Source: Aphidius gifuensis (Eukaryota; Arthropoda; Insecta; Hymenoptera; Braconidae). Taken from it: a stretch of 64,000 nt of DNA. The DNA is taken from assembly GCF_014905175.1 (NCBI RefSeq), contig NC_057792.1, positions 9,775,101 through 9,839,100 of the forward strand. The letters are read 5' to 3'. The notes under the pieces are model-generated. The model searched no databases and was not told the DNA's origin. It was given only the letters and a program-made list of their open reading frames with translations. Made by a program: the position numbers and the translations under genes. Below are positions 34,291-45,349 of this stretch, in pieces (the stretch's first letter is position 1; each line of letters starts with the position of its first letter).

Positions 34291-37200
34291 TCATATAACA
34301 TATTTAGCACGTTTATTTACAGTATTATTACATGTATAATACTCAGTCGTTAAGTCCCTAGGTCTTTTTTTACTGGTATTATACAGGCTAGTACTATACT
34401 CAGTAGTTAAGCCCCCATGTCTTTTTTTACCGCTATTATACATAGTATTATAACCATACGGTAATGTATTATTCATGTTAGCCGTAAATTTCCGTTTCGG
34501 CCCGGTAACACGTACAATTTTCGATTCCGATATTGTATGTACATCATGTTCTTTAGTTCTACGTATTGAGTCACAAGTTACAATAATTTTGTCGTTTTCA
34601 CCATCAGTTAAAGTCTTAATACTATCATAATTGACTAATTTTTGAGCATTAACGTCAAGGCGCACACCTTTTAATTTACATACTTTACTTATTGTACCAT
34701 CAGGTTTTTCAGCAATATAACTATAAAATTTAGGGCCCCCAGAAATAAAAGTTTTTATGTAACCACCATCAAGCTCATCAGTGAGATCACCTAAATAATT
34801 ACCTAATGGCAGTTTATCATTTTCATTCTCAGAAATAAAAACTATAGAGTCAGTATCAACATACAATACTCGTGACTGAACTTTATCAAAATATTTGTAT
34901 AATTCTAAGCGCGCATGCGCAGTCGTGAATGCGCCTAGAACTGGATTAGTTGAGCTATCAGTTCTATTACAACTTTCAACATATTTCCAATTGACAAATA
35001 GTGTATCATTATCGATAATAGTTATGCAAGAAACTTTAATATTGGCGTTTTCAATAATTTTATTAAAATCTTGAATATTTTGAATAATACTGTACATATC
35101 CGAAATATTATCCATAGCTAGTCTACCCCAAAGCGAATTCAAGTTATTTTTACTGACTTGGCGTAAACCAGGATTTTTTTCAATTTTCGTAGGCTCTAAA
35201 TCAATTCCCTCTACTTTACTATAATTATCTATGTATGCTTGTTTTGATGCGTCATCAACGCACTCTACAGGCCAACCGCTAGCTTCTTGTTTTATTTTCA
35301 AAAATTTATTTATGTAACCTGTAAATAAACCACCAGTTCTAGTTTTTGGGTCATATTGAGTTGTTTTATCCCAATGCCATATTTCTTTTATTTGTAAAAT
35401 TTTATACCCTTTCTCAACCGCTACTTTCAACTCCTCAGATACCCAAGTACCTATAAGTGCGCGTTCTGATTCATTATGAGCACAATTTTCTTGATTTAAA
35501 GTTAATGTACATGCGTTACATAGTGGAAAAAAAAATTTTTTATGACACCTCATTGGCAATACTGGTATATATAAATCGGGGGGTGGCAAAACTCGACATT
35601 TAATTAATCCTATCACATTACTTATGTTATTATCTGGACAAAGCTCACGTATATCATCCAGAACAAAAACTTTAGGGTGACCTAGCGGGTAAATATTTTT
35701 CTTCAAGACACTAGAATAAAGTGATGTGACGTCCACGTAGTATATCTTTTGAGAACCAGTAACAGTATGTGAAACACAAAAATTTTCAGTTCGCCCACCA
35801 AATAAAGCATCACGAGGTAATATTGCTTCTTTATAAAAATTATTATCAATTGTTTTCAAGAAATTCTTTAAATCTATGTTGTTTTGACACATTTTTTTAA
35901 AATCACATTCCCAAATAATAATCAATTCATAACCTTTTTTTTTAAAATATGCATTTATGTACTCAGTATTCTCACGCCTCGTTCTAAGCGTTGTATTATC
36001 CCCTAAATCTGCATCCACATCTTTGATCAATTCAAAACAATCACAACCATGATAGTAACAACCTAAAAAAGAGTATATGGTTTTTCCATCTTCTGAAATG
36101 CCATCGACCAGATAGGACCCTACTCTACGCTCACGCCCTCTACCAGCATGAATTATTTTGATCCCTTGAGAATGTTCAAGCCATAGTAGCCATTGTATAG
36201 CTATGGTAGATTGCATGTCACCTAACCTATATCCATTCTTGGGAATCTGTGCTACCTCATTTTCTTTTAAATAATTTCTACGATAAATTAATAAACTAGT
36301 CGATGCAGCAGTTAAAGCTTCGGTGAATGGGCAAACATTCCCTACTTGCATCATTAATTTTCTATATGTAATACACGCCTTCTTAAGTAATTCTACATCA
36401 GATTTACAATACATCGCCATTTCTCCTTTAAAATCAAATGGTGGGCCCTGAAGTCGTTCATTATACCATTTATCAAATTCTTGTTGTTTTTCAATAGTCA
36501 GCGCGCGCACACCAAAGTCTTCTTTAGGCGGTAAAGGACCAATATAATTTTGATTTTCTGGTTTATTAAAAAAGAAAGGAAAAAAACCCTTAGTCAATTC
36601 TTTGATTCCAAAAGCTTTTGGTAGCGCACTTAATGGCATGAAAAAATAATTTAGCGAGTCTATAAATTTGACATTATCGAAAGATATCAATATAAGCCTA
36701 GTTCCTTTTACAATTGTTTGAATATTTGTTATAGGCACTCTTTTGATTATTTCACGTAAAACAAATTGGGCATCATAGCCCCCACCATTATGAGCTATAC
36801 AAATTAATTTTGAGTATCTTGATTTTGACTTTAAAACTAAATCAACAAATTTTTCCATGGCATCATCACCCTGATGTGTAAATTCGTGCGTCTCACTACA
36901 ATGACAATTTTCTGTACCGTCTGACTCCGAACAAATTTCACAAACTATTTGCGCGCAAAAATAATTGACGATATGCATTTTTAATTGTTTATTATTTTTA
37001 TATGATCTCAGCTCAGACCGTGTTTCAAAATCAAAAAATAAAAATCCGTTAACTTTTTTTTCTTTACGAGCACTCTGCTTTATCGGCCGTGGCTTCATAT
37101 AACACAGATGGTTTGGTTGTTTATGGTCTTGACAGGGCGCACAATAATAATAACCACACAAATGTTCACTGTCACGGACGTAGACTTTACGACAAATATT

Positions 37201-38382
37201 ACATTTTTTAATTCGATTACAAACTGAAAAATTTTTTGAATACGAGTCTGGTTGTAAATGTTTTTCATAACACTGTTCACTATAAAATACTCGATTACAT
37301 ATCAAACATTTTTTAAAATCATCATCATTACTGTTATTGATTTTACATGCCGGGAAATTTAAGCACTTGTCACATTTTGTCCAACATTGTTTATGATATT
37401 CATTTTTTGTAAAGCCGATACGACACCAATCACACCAGAATTTTATATTTGTAGCCATAAATACATGCATATATTTTATAGGCGCGAAATGTTTGTCATC
37501 AGGATAATACACAATATTCAAAATTTTCATATTTTCACGCGAAACACCACGATTGAGCAAAGTTTTTTTCCCATCAAAAAAAATTGTATGACTATCATTA
37601 ATATCGAAATTCCAGATAACTAATGCAGCAGATTCAGTAACTAAATAATTTTGAAATAAAATTATTTCATTGATTCCGCACCCGCCAGGTGGTACACAAA
37701 TGTTAGCTTTTTGACACAGTTCAAGACCCTGCTTTTTACTAGCAACTATAGTTCTTTTCTTTTTTTTTATTGATAAACATGTTACAATAGAGCGTGGCAA
37801 ACATAAATATAGATCATCGTGGTTCAGTTCCAGAGCACCACGAGCCTTTTGTACCACTTGGTGTGGGACACTACCACCAGTCGTTGATTTTAATACAACC
37901 AAGTCAATAGTAAATAGATCGTTGGCCTGCACTGGATCATTTTTTTGACAAATGCTACTTACAATCTCCCATAACCGTTCAAATGTAAAATTATTGGCAG
38001 GTGTCAAGTGAGTATGCGCCTCAGAGTTCATAGAAGGAGTTTTGAAACTGAGAATAACTCGATCACGCGGATTATTTGAATAATTTCTGATCAGCTTGTA
38101 TACTTCTGCAAATGCTTCTTCAATCCATGTTTCAACTACAGTATTTTCCGGTATTTCTTTCACTTTAAAATTTATCAAATGTTTATTTAAATTATATTTT
38201 GCCACAAATGTCTGTGTTTCATCAACAATATCTATACGCTGAAAATTATTATCACTACCACCACCTGTTTGTAAAATCTCACTTAAATGATGTTGTTGTA
38301 ATGGCGATTGCATGATTCGATTTATTATGTCCCTATCGATAAAATTATCGTCAACTTCAGCATCATCTAAAACACGCTCCAT
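34291..38382 (-). CDS. Protein-primed family B DNA polymerase (Polinton PolB)
   Basis: 1,363 codons, uninterrupted. The N-terminal third ends in a cysteine/histidine-rich zinc-binding region (about residues 310-430; CDWC, CDKC, CLIC, CNIC, CAPC pairs). Proofreading exonuclease: ExoI FFDFETRS (about 447), ExoII HNGGGYD (about 531), ExoIII YCKSDVELL (about 661). Polymerase: motif A DVTSLY (about 882), motif B NSLWG (about 1084), motif C YVDTDS (about 1177). All catalytic acids are present. In motif A the residue after SLY is Ser rather than the common Pro. A GHPKVF segment after motif A is typical of Polinton enzymes. The length suits the family. It replicates the element by protein priming from its ends. 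Intactness suggests recent activity or continued use. Confidence 0.92.
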   Translation of the reverse strand: MERVLDDAEVDDNFIDRDIINRIMQSPLQQHHLSEILQTGGGSDNNFQRIDIVDETQTFVAKYNLNKHLINFKVKEIPENTVVETWIEEAFAEVYKLIRNYSNNPRDRVILSFKTPSMNSEAHTHLTPANNFTFERLWEIVSSICQKNDPVQANDLFTIDLVVLKSTTGGSVPHQVVQKARGALELNHDDLYLCLPRSIVTCLSIKKKKRTIVASKKQGLELCQKANICVPPGGCGINEIILFQNYLVTESAALVIWNFDINDSHTIFFDGKKTLLNRGVSRENMKILNIVYYPDDKHFAPIKYMHVFMATNIKFWCDWCRIGFTKNEYHKQCWTKCDKCLNFPACKINNSNDDDFKKCLICNRVFYSEQCYEKHLQPDSYSKNFSVCNRIKKCNICRKVYVRDSEHLCGYYYCAPCQDHKQPNHLCYMKPRPIKQSARKEKKVNGFLFFDFETRSELRSYKNNKQLKMHIVNYFCAQIVCEICSESDGTENCHCSETHEFTHQGDDAMEKFVDLVLKSKSRYSKLICIAHNGGGYDAQFVLREIIKRVPITNIQTIVKGTRLILISFDNVKFIDSLNYFFMPLSALPKAFGIKELTKGFFPFFFNKPENQNYIGPLPPKEDFGVRALTIEKQQEFDKWYNERLQGPPFDFKGEMAMYCKSDVELLKKACITYRKLMMQVGNVCPFTEALTAASTSLLIYRRNYLKENEVAQIPKNGYRLGDMQSTIAIQWLLWLEHSQGIKIIHAGRGRERRVGSYLVDGISEDGKTIYSFLGCYYHGCDCFELIKDVDADLGDNTTLRTRRENTEYINAYFKKKGYELIIIWECDFKKMCQNNIDLKNFLKTIDNNFYKEAILPRDALFGGRTENFCVSHTVTGSQKIYYVDVTSLYSSVLKKNIYPLGHPKVFVLDDIRELCPDNNISNVIGLIKCRVLPPPDLYIPVLPMRCHKKFFFPLCNACTLTLNQENCAHNESERALIGTWVSEELKVAVEKGYKILQIKEIWHWDKTTQYDPKTRTGGLFTGYINKFLKIKQEASGWPVECVDDASKQAYIDNYSKVEGIDLEPTKIEKNPGLRQVSKNNLNSLWGRLAMDNISDMYSIIQNIQDFNKIIENANIKVSCITIIDNDTLFVNWKYVESCNRTDSSTNPVLGAFTTAHARLELYKYFDKVQSRVLYVDTDSIVFISENENDKLPLGNYLGDLTDELDGGYIKTFISGGPKFYSYIAEKPDGTISKVCKLKGVRLDVNAQKLVNYDSIKTLTDGENDKIIVTCDSIRRTKEHDVHTISESKIVRVTGPKRKFTANMNNTLPYGYNTMYNSGKKRHGGLTTEYSTSLYNTSKKRPRDLTTEYYTCNNTVNKRAKYVI

Positions 38383-38844
38383 TCTTTAGCAACAACTTGA
38401 AAAAAGATCTTCACACTGCAGTGGTCACAGCAAAACTGATTTTTTTTTTCTAAATTCACCTGTTTCGTAAAATATTTTACCTGACAAAATTGAAAATTTT
38501 TCTGACCCTCTGGTGTGAAAAAATATAACAAGAGGAATACGAATTTTTTTTTTCTAAACAAAATTATATTTGATACCGGTAAAAAGAAAACGAAAATATG
38601 CTGTAACCTGAAAAATTTTTAACAATAACAAATATATCTGTAAAAAGAAGACAACAGGAAAAAGGTATACAAAATTTTTATTTATTTATTTATTTATTTT
38701 TTCTATACAATAATACCTGTAAAAAAGACATAAAAACAATTTATTTATTTATTTATTTTTTCATTTTATTTTTTTCGATACAATAATACCTGTTAAAAAG
38801 ACATACAAACAATTCAATTTATTTACAAATGGGTTTATTATTAT
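38383..38844. other. Intergenic gap between the polymerase and the spliced gene
   Basis: AT-rich with TTTATTTATTTATT runs (38670-38765) and a duplicated CAATAATACCTGT..AAAAGACATA.AAACAA block (38708 and 38781). The small minus-strand frame at 38367-38561 has no support. Confidence 0.5.
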
Positions 38845-39790
38845 TTAATCTATTAATTGGGCACAGTGTTCACAATGACCAAATTCATTGACAATGGGTT
38901 CTCCACCACAGAGATCGCATTTTACGTGACTCAATGATTCTTCGAGCTCACGTATTTGGTCTTGTAAACATTTTATTCTATCATCTACAAGTTGTTGTCG
39001 TTTTTCAAAAATTGGATTGGGCATTGGTGATGGTTGTGGGATATGTGGTTGTTCACCCATCTGCCATTTTTCATGACAGCCTTTACAAAATTGACGATAT
39101 GGCGTTGCTGCTTTATTTGGGCATTGATATCCCTCGCAGTCAACGCAGAAATCTGTAATATCTACAGACTCATTTTTTGGCTTTGAAGACCCTGCTTTAG
39201 GGCGATATTGATGTTCTTCGTCATATTTTTCAGCAACATTATTCTCATTCATAATAGTGGGTGGGTCTGAAGGCGAAGCCGATGATGACGACCCCGATGA
39301 CGATGATGATGAACCGGATGATGACGAAGACGTTGACGATTGACTCAATATAACCACGTCATCTACCATACAAAAAATATATATGATTAATATTATTATC
39401 ATTATTATATTTTAAAATTTTTTTATTTATTTATAAAATATTTACCTTCTTCTTCTTCTTCTCCATTGTCATCATCTGTGGCTATTATTTTTTTACCGTA
39501 TTTCCCGGACTTATGCATTGCCAGTGGTGATACTGGCCTCTGTTTCTCACCATTGTCATCTTTACTGCGTTCTGTAATAAAAAATAATATTTTATTATTA
39601 TTACATTATAAAATTTTTCTATTTATTTTATAAAATATTTACTTTTTTGATTGTTTGATTTTTCCTTTTTGCCAGAAATTATCGAAACATGTTTACCGCG
39701 TAGTATTTCATCAGCAATGATGTTTGGTTTCTTAGGTCCTGAATAAATTTTTTCTCCAAGACCCTTTTGTTCTAGGTCTGTAACATAAAA

Positions 39791-39829
<39 letters not shown>

Positions 39830-39983
39830 AACATTTAAAAAATATTTTACCTTTTAAAACCTCATCCAAGTCCACATCAATACCTATAACTTTCCCCCTG
39901 AATTTTGTGTTTGCAAACAGTTCCGCAGGTTCTGAATAAATTTTTTCTCCAAGACCCTTTTGTTCTAGGTCTGTAACATAAAA

Positions 39984-40016
<33 letters not shown>

Positions 40017-41184
40017 AACATTGAAAAAATATTTTACCTTTTAAAACATCATCCAAGTCCACATCAATACCTATAACTTTCCCACTGAATTTTGTGTTTG
40101 CAAACAGTTCCGCCGCTGTTTCATATTTTCGGTCTGTGTTAGCCATGTCAATTTTTTCAAGAGGTACATTTTCCCGTTCAGGCTCATCAACCGGGATTTC
40201 ATTGTTTATCACAATTTCGTCAACTGGCATTTCAGCCGCTGTTTCATATTCCCGGTCTGTGTCAACCATGTCATTTTTTTCAAGAGGTACATTTTCCCGT
40301 TCAGGCTCATTAACCGGGATTTCATTGTTTATCACAATTTCGTCAACTGGCATTTCAATGTCTATAAAAAGTATTGAAAAATTATTTATTTATTTGTTGA
40401 AAAAAAGTATTAAAAATTTTTTTTTTTTATTGAAAATTTATTTGTTGAAAAAAAAGTATTGAAAATTTATTTGTTGAAAAAGTATTAAAAATTTATTTGT
40501 TGAAAAAAAAGTATTGAAAATTTTTTTTTTTTATTGAAAATTTATTTGTTAAAAAAGTATTGAAAATTTATTTTATTTATTAGTTAAGAAAAAAGTATCA
40601 TTGAAAATTTATTTACCTAAAAACATCATATCATCCTCATCAGCCTTCTCAAAATCCTTCACCACATCTTCACACTGTATAGAACTTTTTTTATGTATAA
40701 CACTTTTTTCACTTTTATCATGAACTCTTTGTATGATTTTTTTGAACTGCACTTCTAATTCCGGATACTCTTCTATATAGCGCATATCTGTCGGGTTATC
40801 GAGTAATTTATATCGAATAAAATCATGAAGTTCCCTATCTTCTTTGGGGAAATCTTTGAAAAACCCGGAGACCCAATATCTGCGGGCAATCACAGTACAC
40901 TTCAAATTTTTCAGCTCGCTTAACAGTTCAGGGTATCTATTAATTTCGTGTACCCATTTTTTATCACGGCTATCTTCTACTTTTTTTTTTTTACAAGTAA
41001 ATGCAACTTCGTTACTTTTAAGTCCGCGTTTCATTTTTATTTTAGTAGTTAAGATGTGACTAAGTAGACCCGGAAAACACAACTGACACTTGTCGTGAAA
41101 ATTTTCAGGGATGATAGTCAAAATAATTTTAGTCAGGCCCATTTTCCCACCACCATAAATACTTATCATTTCTAATTGGTCCAT
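38845..41184 (-). CDS. Six-exon gene of unknown function inside the element (596 codons)
   Basis: Exons on the minus strand: 41184-40617, 40361-40038, 39970-39851, 39777-39643, 39571-39446 and 39362-38845. Every junction is GT..AG (donors GTAAAT or GTAAAA), every intron is phase 1, and the joined frame is open from ATG to the stop (1,791 nt). Exon 1 encodes a basic region (SHILTTKIKMKR, FTCKKKKVEDSRDKKW). Exon 2 holds two copies of a 41-residue acidic repeat (MPVDEIVINNEIPV..EPER). Exons 3 and 4 both begin D-LEQKGLGEKIYS, and exons 2 and 3 both end in ELFANTKF.GKVIGIDVDL, so exons were duplicated. The last exon has a Ser-rich stretch, a CVDC..C..FCKGC zinc-binding cluster, a short coiled coil and a CDLC..CEHC ribbon. 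Family not recognised; possibly captured host cargo. Confidence 0.7.
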
Positions 41185-42403
41185 TTTTGCTAAGATGTTG
41201 CCAATAGAAAATCAGAAAATCAAAAAAAAAATAACAGGTGTATCTTAAAATTTTTAGAAATTTGTCGGTAAAACTTACTTAAATCCAAAAAAATAACCCA
41301 CTGTTTTTATGACTCTTTTCCACGTACAAAAATCTGAAAATACCCATCGCAAGTCGCTCGTAAAATTAGATAATAAACAGCAGGAACATTTAGAAAAAGT
41401 CTATCGAAAAAAAATTAACCCTCGGCATGGAAATCTGAAAAACATGCAACTCGTAAAAATAAAATAACAGAAGAAACATTTTAAACTACAAAAAATTTTT
41501 TAGAAAATCAGTTCATAAAAAATCCTATACAACATCTTAAAATAAAAACTTACCTTTTTTAAAGGGAAATCTGAAAAACATGCAAGTCGTAAAAATAAAA
41601 TAACAAAAGCAACATTTTAAACTTCAGAAAAATTTATGTCGTTCGTAAACTAAATTAACAGCGAGATGATTTTTTCTATTCTACCCTTATACGATTTGAA
41701 CACGAAACTAAAAACTATATTAAAAAAACTCCTTTATTCTTACATTTTCTGAAAACTATACTAAAAACTATATTAAAAAAAACTACTTTTATCTATGTTC
41801 TCTTAAAACTCTATTCTTTTTTTTCCCTACTATAAAACTAAACACATGTATTTCAAAACTAACACCGAAAAACTATACTAAAAAAACTAAACAGAAAAAC
41901 TATATTAAAAAAACTACTTTTATTTATGTTTTCTTGAAACTCTATTCTTTTTTCCTACTATAAAACTAAACACCTGTATTTCAAAACTAAAGCAAAAAAA
42001 CTATACGAAAAAAACTACTGAAAACTCTATACTAAAAATACTAAGCCGAAAAAAACTATACTAAAAAAAAAAACAACTGAAAACTCTATGCTAAAAAAAC
42101 TATCTACCTGTACGATTTCCTTATTCTATACTACGCTTACCTATGCTCTATTCTTCTTCTATTTCTATACTACGCTTGGCCTATGCTCTATATGTACTTC
42201 ACCGTTGCCCCCGTGACGTCACCCATGCATTTTTATTTTACTACGCGCCCTTACAATCTCATTTATCCTATACTACACACCCCCTTACACACATACCTCT
42301 CTCTCACACACATACCTCTCACTCGCACCTATGCTATTTTATTTTTACCCCATGCATCCTATGCGGACCCATGCACAACACACACGAGGGGGGAAAGGGG
42401 GGA
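41185..42403. repeat. Right-end non-coding region with degenerate tandem repeats
   Basis: Recurring AAAAACTATACTAAAAA words and two larger duplicates: GAAAAACATGCAA.TCGTAAA (41437 and 41575) and CTATATTAAAAAAACTACTT (about 41770 and 41909). Then a C-rich stretch with ACACACATACCTCTC (42288-42320). The plus-strand frames at 42143-42461 lack any family resemblance and run into the TIR, so they are not called. Confidence 0.6.
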
Positions 42404-42444
42404 ACCGCATTCCACAAAGTCGCCCAGAAGAGCCACCTTCTACT
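42404..42444 (-). repeat. Right terminal inverted repeat of the 19.8-kb element
   Basis: Exact reverse complement of 22615-22655, ending CCACCTTCTACT, followed by TA (42445-42446) and then by the minisatellite. Confidence 0.9.
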
Positions 42445-42600
42445 TACGTAAGGGATGGTAAAAAAATTAAGCAATACGTCTGAGGCTCAGAGATTCTGAA
42501 GCAATACGTATGAGGCTTTGAAGAAATAAAACAATACGTATGGGATTGGAAAAATATAAAGCAATACGTATGGGCTTAAAAAAAATTTAAGCAACACTGT
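42445..42600. repeat. Minisatellite, right-hand continuation
   Basis: Units GCAATACGTCTGAGGCTCAG, GCAATACGTATGAGGCTTTG and others, in the same orientation and variant order as 21165-22614. The array fades out at about 42595. Confidence 0.88.
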
Positions 42601-43250
42601 TAAAAATGTTGGTAAATTTACAATACTTTTTCAATACCGTTGCACAGTAAAGTTCGCAGTTTTGTATTGTAATGTCGAATTACAATTCAAAGTTGGTAAT
42701 ATTAGTACAAAATATAGTAAATTTCCATAAACTTACAAAAAAAATTTTGTAATTTTACAAACCATTGTAATTTTCCAAAATAGTTTGTAAAACTCCAATA
42801 GATTCGGAAACTGAAGTCCCATTACGTTTGTAAATTTTCAATAATAATATTGTGATTTTCCCAATGTTGTAATTGTCCAAAACAGTTGCTAAAATTCCGA
42901 AGAAAACTTGAAAATCAAAATCCCATTATGTTTGTAAATTTCTAATAATAATATTGTAATTTTTCCAACATTGTGATTTTCCAAAATACTTTTGAAAGTT
43001 TAGTTTCCATGTTGTCAAACGTTTCTATTTTTTACCATAGTATTTATTGCAGTACAGTGAAATTACATTTTTTTTCTGTAACATTTTCACAAAACCAAAT
43101 GTTGTAAATTTTCTAGATTTATTAACATAGAAAAAAAAACTAAAAAATCAATCAGTGCATTTGAGTATTCAATTATTTAATTAACTGCACGCTGTTTAAA
43201 CAAAAATTTGTCTGTTTATTCAAGTGAAAGTATGATTGGGAATATCAAAA
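42601..43250. repeat. Degenerate GTAAATTT / AATATTGTAATTTTCC repeats
   Basis: Words such as GTAAATTTTCAATAATAATATTGT and TTGTAATTTTCCAAAATAGTTTGTAAAA recur about five times at spacings of roughly 110-130 bases. Non-coding. Confidence 0.5.
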
Positions 43251-43261
43251 AAAAAAGTTCA

Positions 43262-43330
43262 GCAGTGAGAGTCGAACCCCGGAACATTAGACTGTGAACG
43301 AGGCGCTGTGCCTACTTGGCCACAACCTCT
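43262..43330 (-). repeat. tRNA-like module (A and B box), probably SINE or tRNA relic
   Basis: On the minus strand TGGCCAAGTAGGC resembles a Pol III A box and, about 40 bases on, GGTTCGACTC fits the B-box consensus GWTCRANNC. The acceptor and T stems do not pair properly, so it is not called a working tRNA. A T-run follows after about 15 bases and could end transcription. Confidence 0.4.
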
Positions 43331-43339
43331 CTTGGGCGT

Positions 43340-45345
43340 TGGAAAATACAATATTTTGGGGTAAATCAACACGTGTTGAAAATCTTCAATTTTGGTAGTT
43401 ATTAATAACTTTTGAAGTTTTTTAACTTTTTATAAGTAAATGAATCAGGCTATTGTACACTTTTAGACCATAAAGTTTTACAATACGTTGGAGTTTTAAA
43501 ATATGAAGATAACATGTTTCTATATTGAGAATATGCAAATTTGCCAAAATAAAAAAAACGAACGTTTCACATTTAATTTTCTCGTGGTTATTGAATCGAA
43601 CATTTATTAACCGCAAAGTAACATATTAATATTTCTTTGTTTTTTTTATTACCAAACTATTTTAAACGTGATGAGAATGATTTTGCACGAAAATCATCGA
43701 CCATCGGTAAGACAGTAAGAAAACTTTCTTCTTTTTTTTCTTTTTTTTTGAGGGGGGATGAGTTTTCAGGTCAGTGCACCTAAAGTCCACTCGTACATCA
43801 GACAGCCACCGTGCTAATTGCTGCTCACCCCGCTTGCCTAATAAAGCCTATAAAGCACAGTGACTTTGTGAAGATTTAAATGAAATTATATTGTGTTTTT
43901 GATAATTACCGAGTAAAAAAAATTATTTATTTTGTGCTACGAAATTTTTTTCACAAATATATAATAAATTATACTATCAAAACCTCACTACAAGGTAAGT
44001 TTTTTCATAAATAGTTATTTATTTTTTTTTTTGTGTATATAATAATTTGACAATAATTTTATTTGTAATTTGATATAAAAAAAAATTGGTCCCATTGAAA
44101 ATTTAATAATATTTATTTAAAAAATACAATTAAACGCGTGGAAATAAACCGAACAGAAGAACCTTAACAATAAAATTTCCTTCCCAGAAGAATCGGGGCC
44201 AATAAAAATTGCGTATATTTTCATTGTCGTCATGCGCCTAACTTTTTTTTTTTATATTCAGATTTTGTTGCTTTGTGAAATAATTTTGATAATTAATCTC
44301 ATCAAATAAAAAAAGTTGAAAGTTCAGATTATTGTTTACATTGAACATGTTCTGCCATTTGGCCAGTTCTCGCGAAAAAAGTATGCTCTTACATCATGAG
44401 CATCATATGTATATGTAAATTTCATTTTTGAATTTTCGAATTCTTTGTTAAAATTAGAATAATAATTAAGAACTTATTCTTTGTTACTTTATTTTTTTGT
44501 TGTTTGACTACATGAGATAAAAAAAATATCAAAAAACGTTAATAAACTCAATCATTTTTTTCATTCGATGAAATTGATTAATAAAATAATTCCATAAAAT
44601 AAAAAAAACTGGAAATTTTTGAGAAAAAAAGTTATATATTTATTTATATATTATATATTTAGAAAAAAAAAATAATTTTAAGTCGAGACTCAGCGACCAA
44701 CTGTGTAAAAGAATGTTGGCAATAAGACAAAATCTTCTTGGAAAAATGGCGCGCCTTATTGTATTCTTCTCTTTCTTGTCTCTACGCTTCGTTGCATTAT
44801 GAAATAATATTAGTCCAGTCAAAAAACTTCGAAGTTCACCAAATTTCTCAACAAGAAAAATGAAAAATATGGGCAGATTCCTTGTGACGAGCTGATTAAA
44901 GATATGTAAAAAAAAATTGCATCAACCCCCGGGAAAGGGTTGAAAAAAAAAAAATAAAGTTTATTTTTTAAAAAACACATAGAAAAAATAATTTTACATG
45001 GATAAAGTTCAGTAACTTTTTGTAGAGAAAAAAATTTGCAATTTTTTGGTTTTTTTAGTTTTTTTTTTATAGAAGGGTTGATTTAATATCAGGGTTCAAA
45101 GTTTAAATTAATCGCGTAATCGTTGTAAATAGTGGGGGAGCTAAAAGTTTCAGGGGAAAGTTGAGAGGGAAATATATTGTAGTCGCGCTCACACTCAGTT
45201 ACACTCGGCCACGCTCGTTCATTCAGTTCCTACTATATCTGTCTTCTTTAAATATATATCTTTCTTTTTTTTTTCAAATCAAACTCTGAGCCGATTTTCA
45301 TTTTCGGAGCATCCGCGGCCGAAAAATAATAACAAAAGCAATTAT
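43340..45345. other. Non-coding, no gene seen
   Basis: AT-rich with a few GC-richer islands (43755-43865; 45170-45240 with CTCACACTCAGTTACACTCG). Short frames at 43422-43616 and 44640-44822 show nothing recognisable. Confidence 0.45.
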
Positions 45346-45349
45346 TTAT

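Larger units (their letters stand above)
22615..42444 (-). mobile_element. 19.8-kb Polinton/Maverick-like element inserted in the minisatellite
   Basis: Bounded by 41-bp inverted repeats (22615-22655 and 42404-42444; AGTAGAAGGTGGCTCTTCTG... at the left end). It is flanked by TA on both sides and interrupts the minisatellite exactly: GCAA-TA | element | TA-CGTAAGGG, where the satellite unit reads GCAATACGTAAGGG. Inside, all on the minus strand, are a six-exon gene, a protein-primed family B DNA polymerase, a packaging ATPase and a small basic protein, the replication and packaging core of Polintons and adintovirus-like elements. No hexon, penton, protease or integrase gene was found. The left half is occupied by other relics. 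AG..CT termini fit Polintons. A 41-bp TIR and a 2-bp duplication are shorter than the usual hundreds of bp and 6 bp, so the classification by ends is uncertain while that by genes is strong. Confidence 0.75.

Noticed and set aside
22615..42444. Polydnavirus or nudivirus provirus segment
   Set aside because: The gene set (protein-primed PolB, A32-like ATPase, Polinton small protein) and TIRs point to a Polinton-like element; no nudiviral core genes or excision motifs were recognised.
42143..42461. Plus-strand frames of about 100 codons at the right end of the 19.8-kb element
   Set aside because: The frame runs through a CA-rich stretch and the terminal repeat into the satellite; no start context or family.
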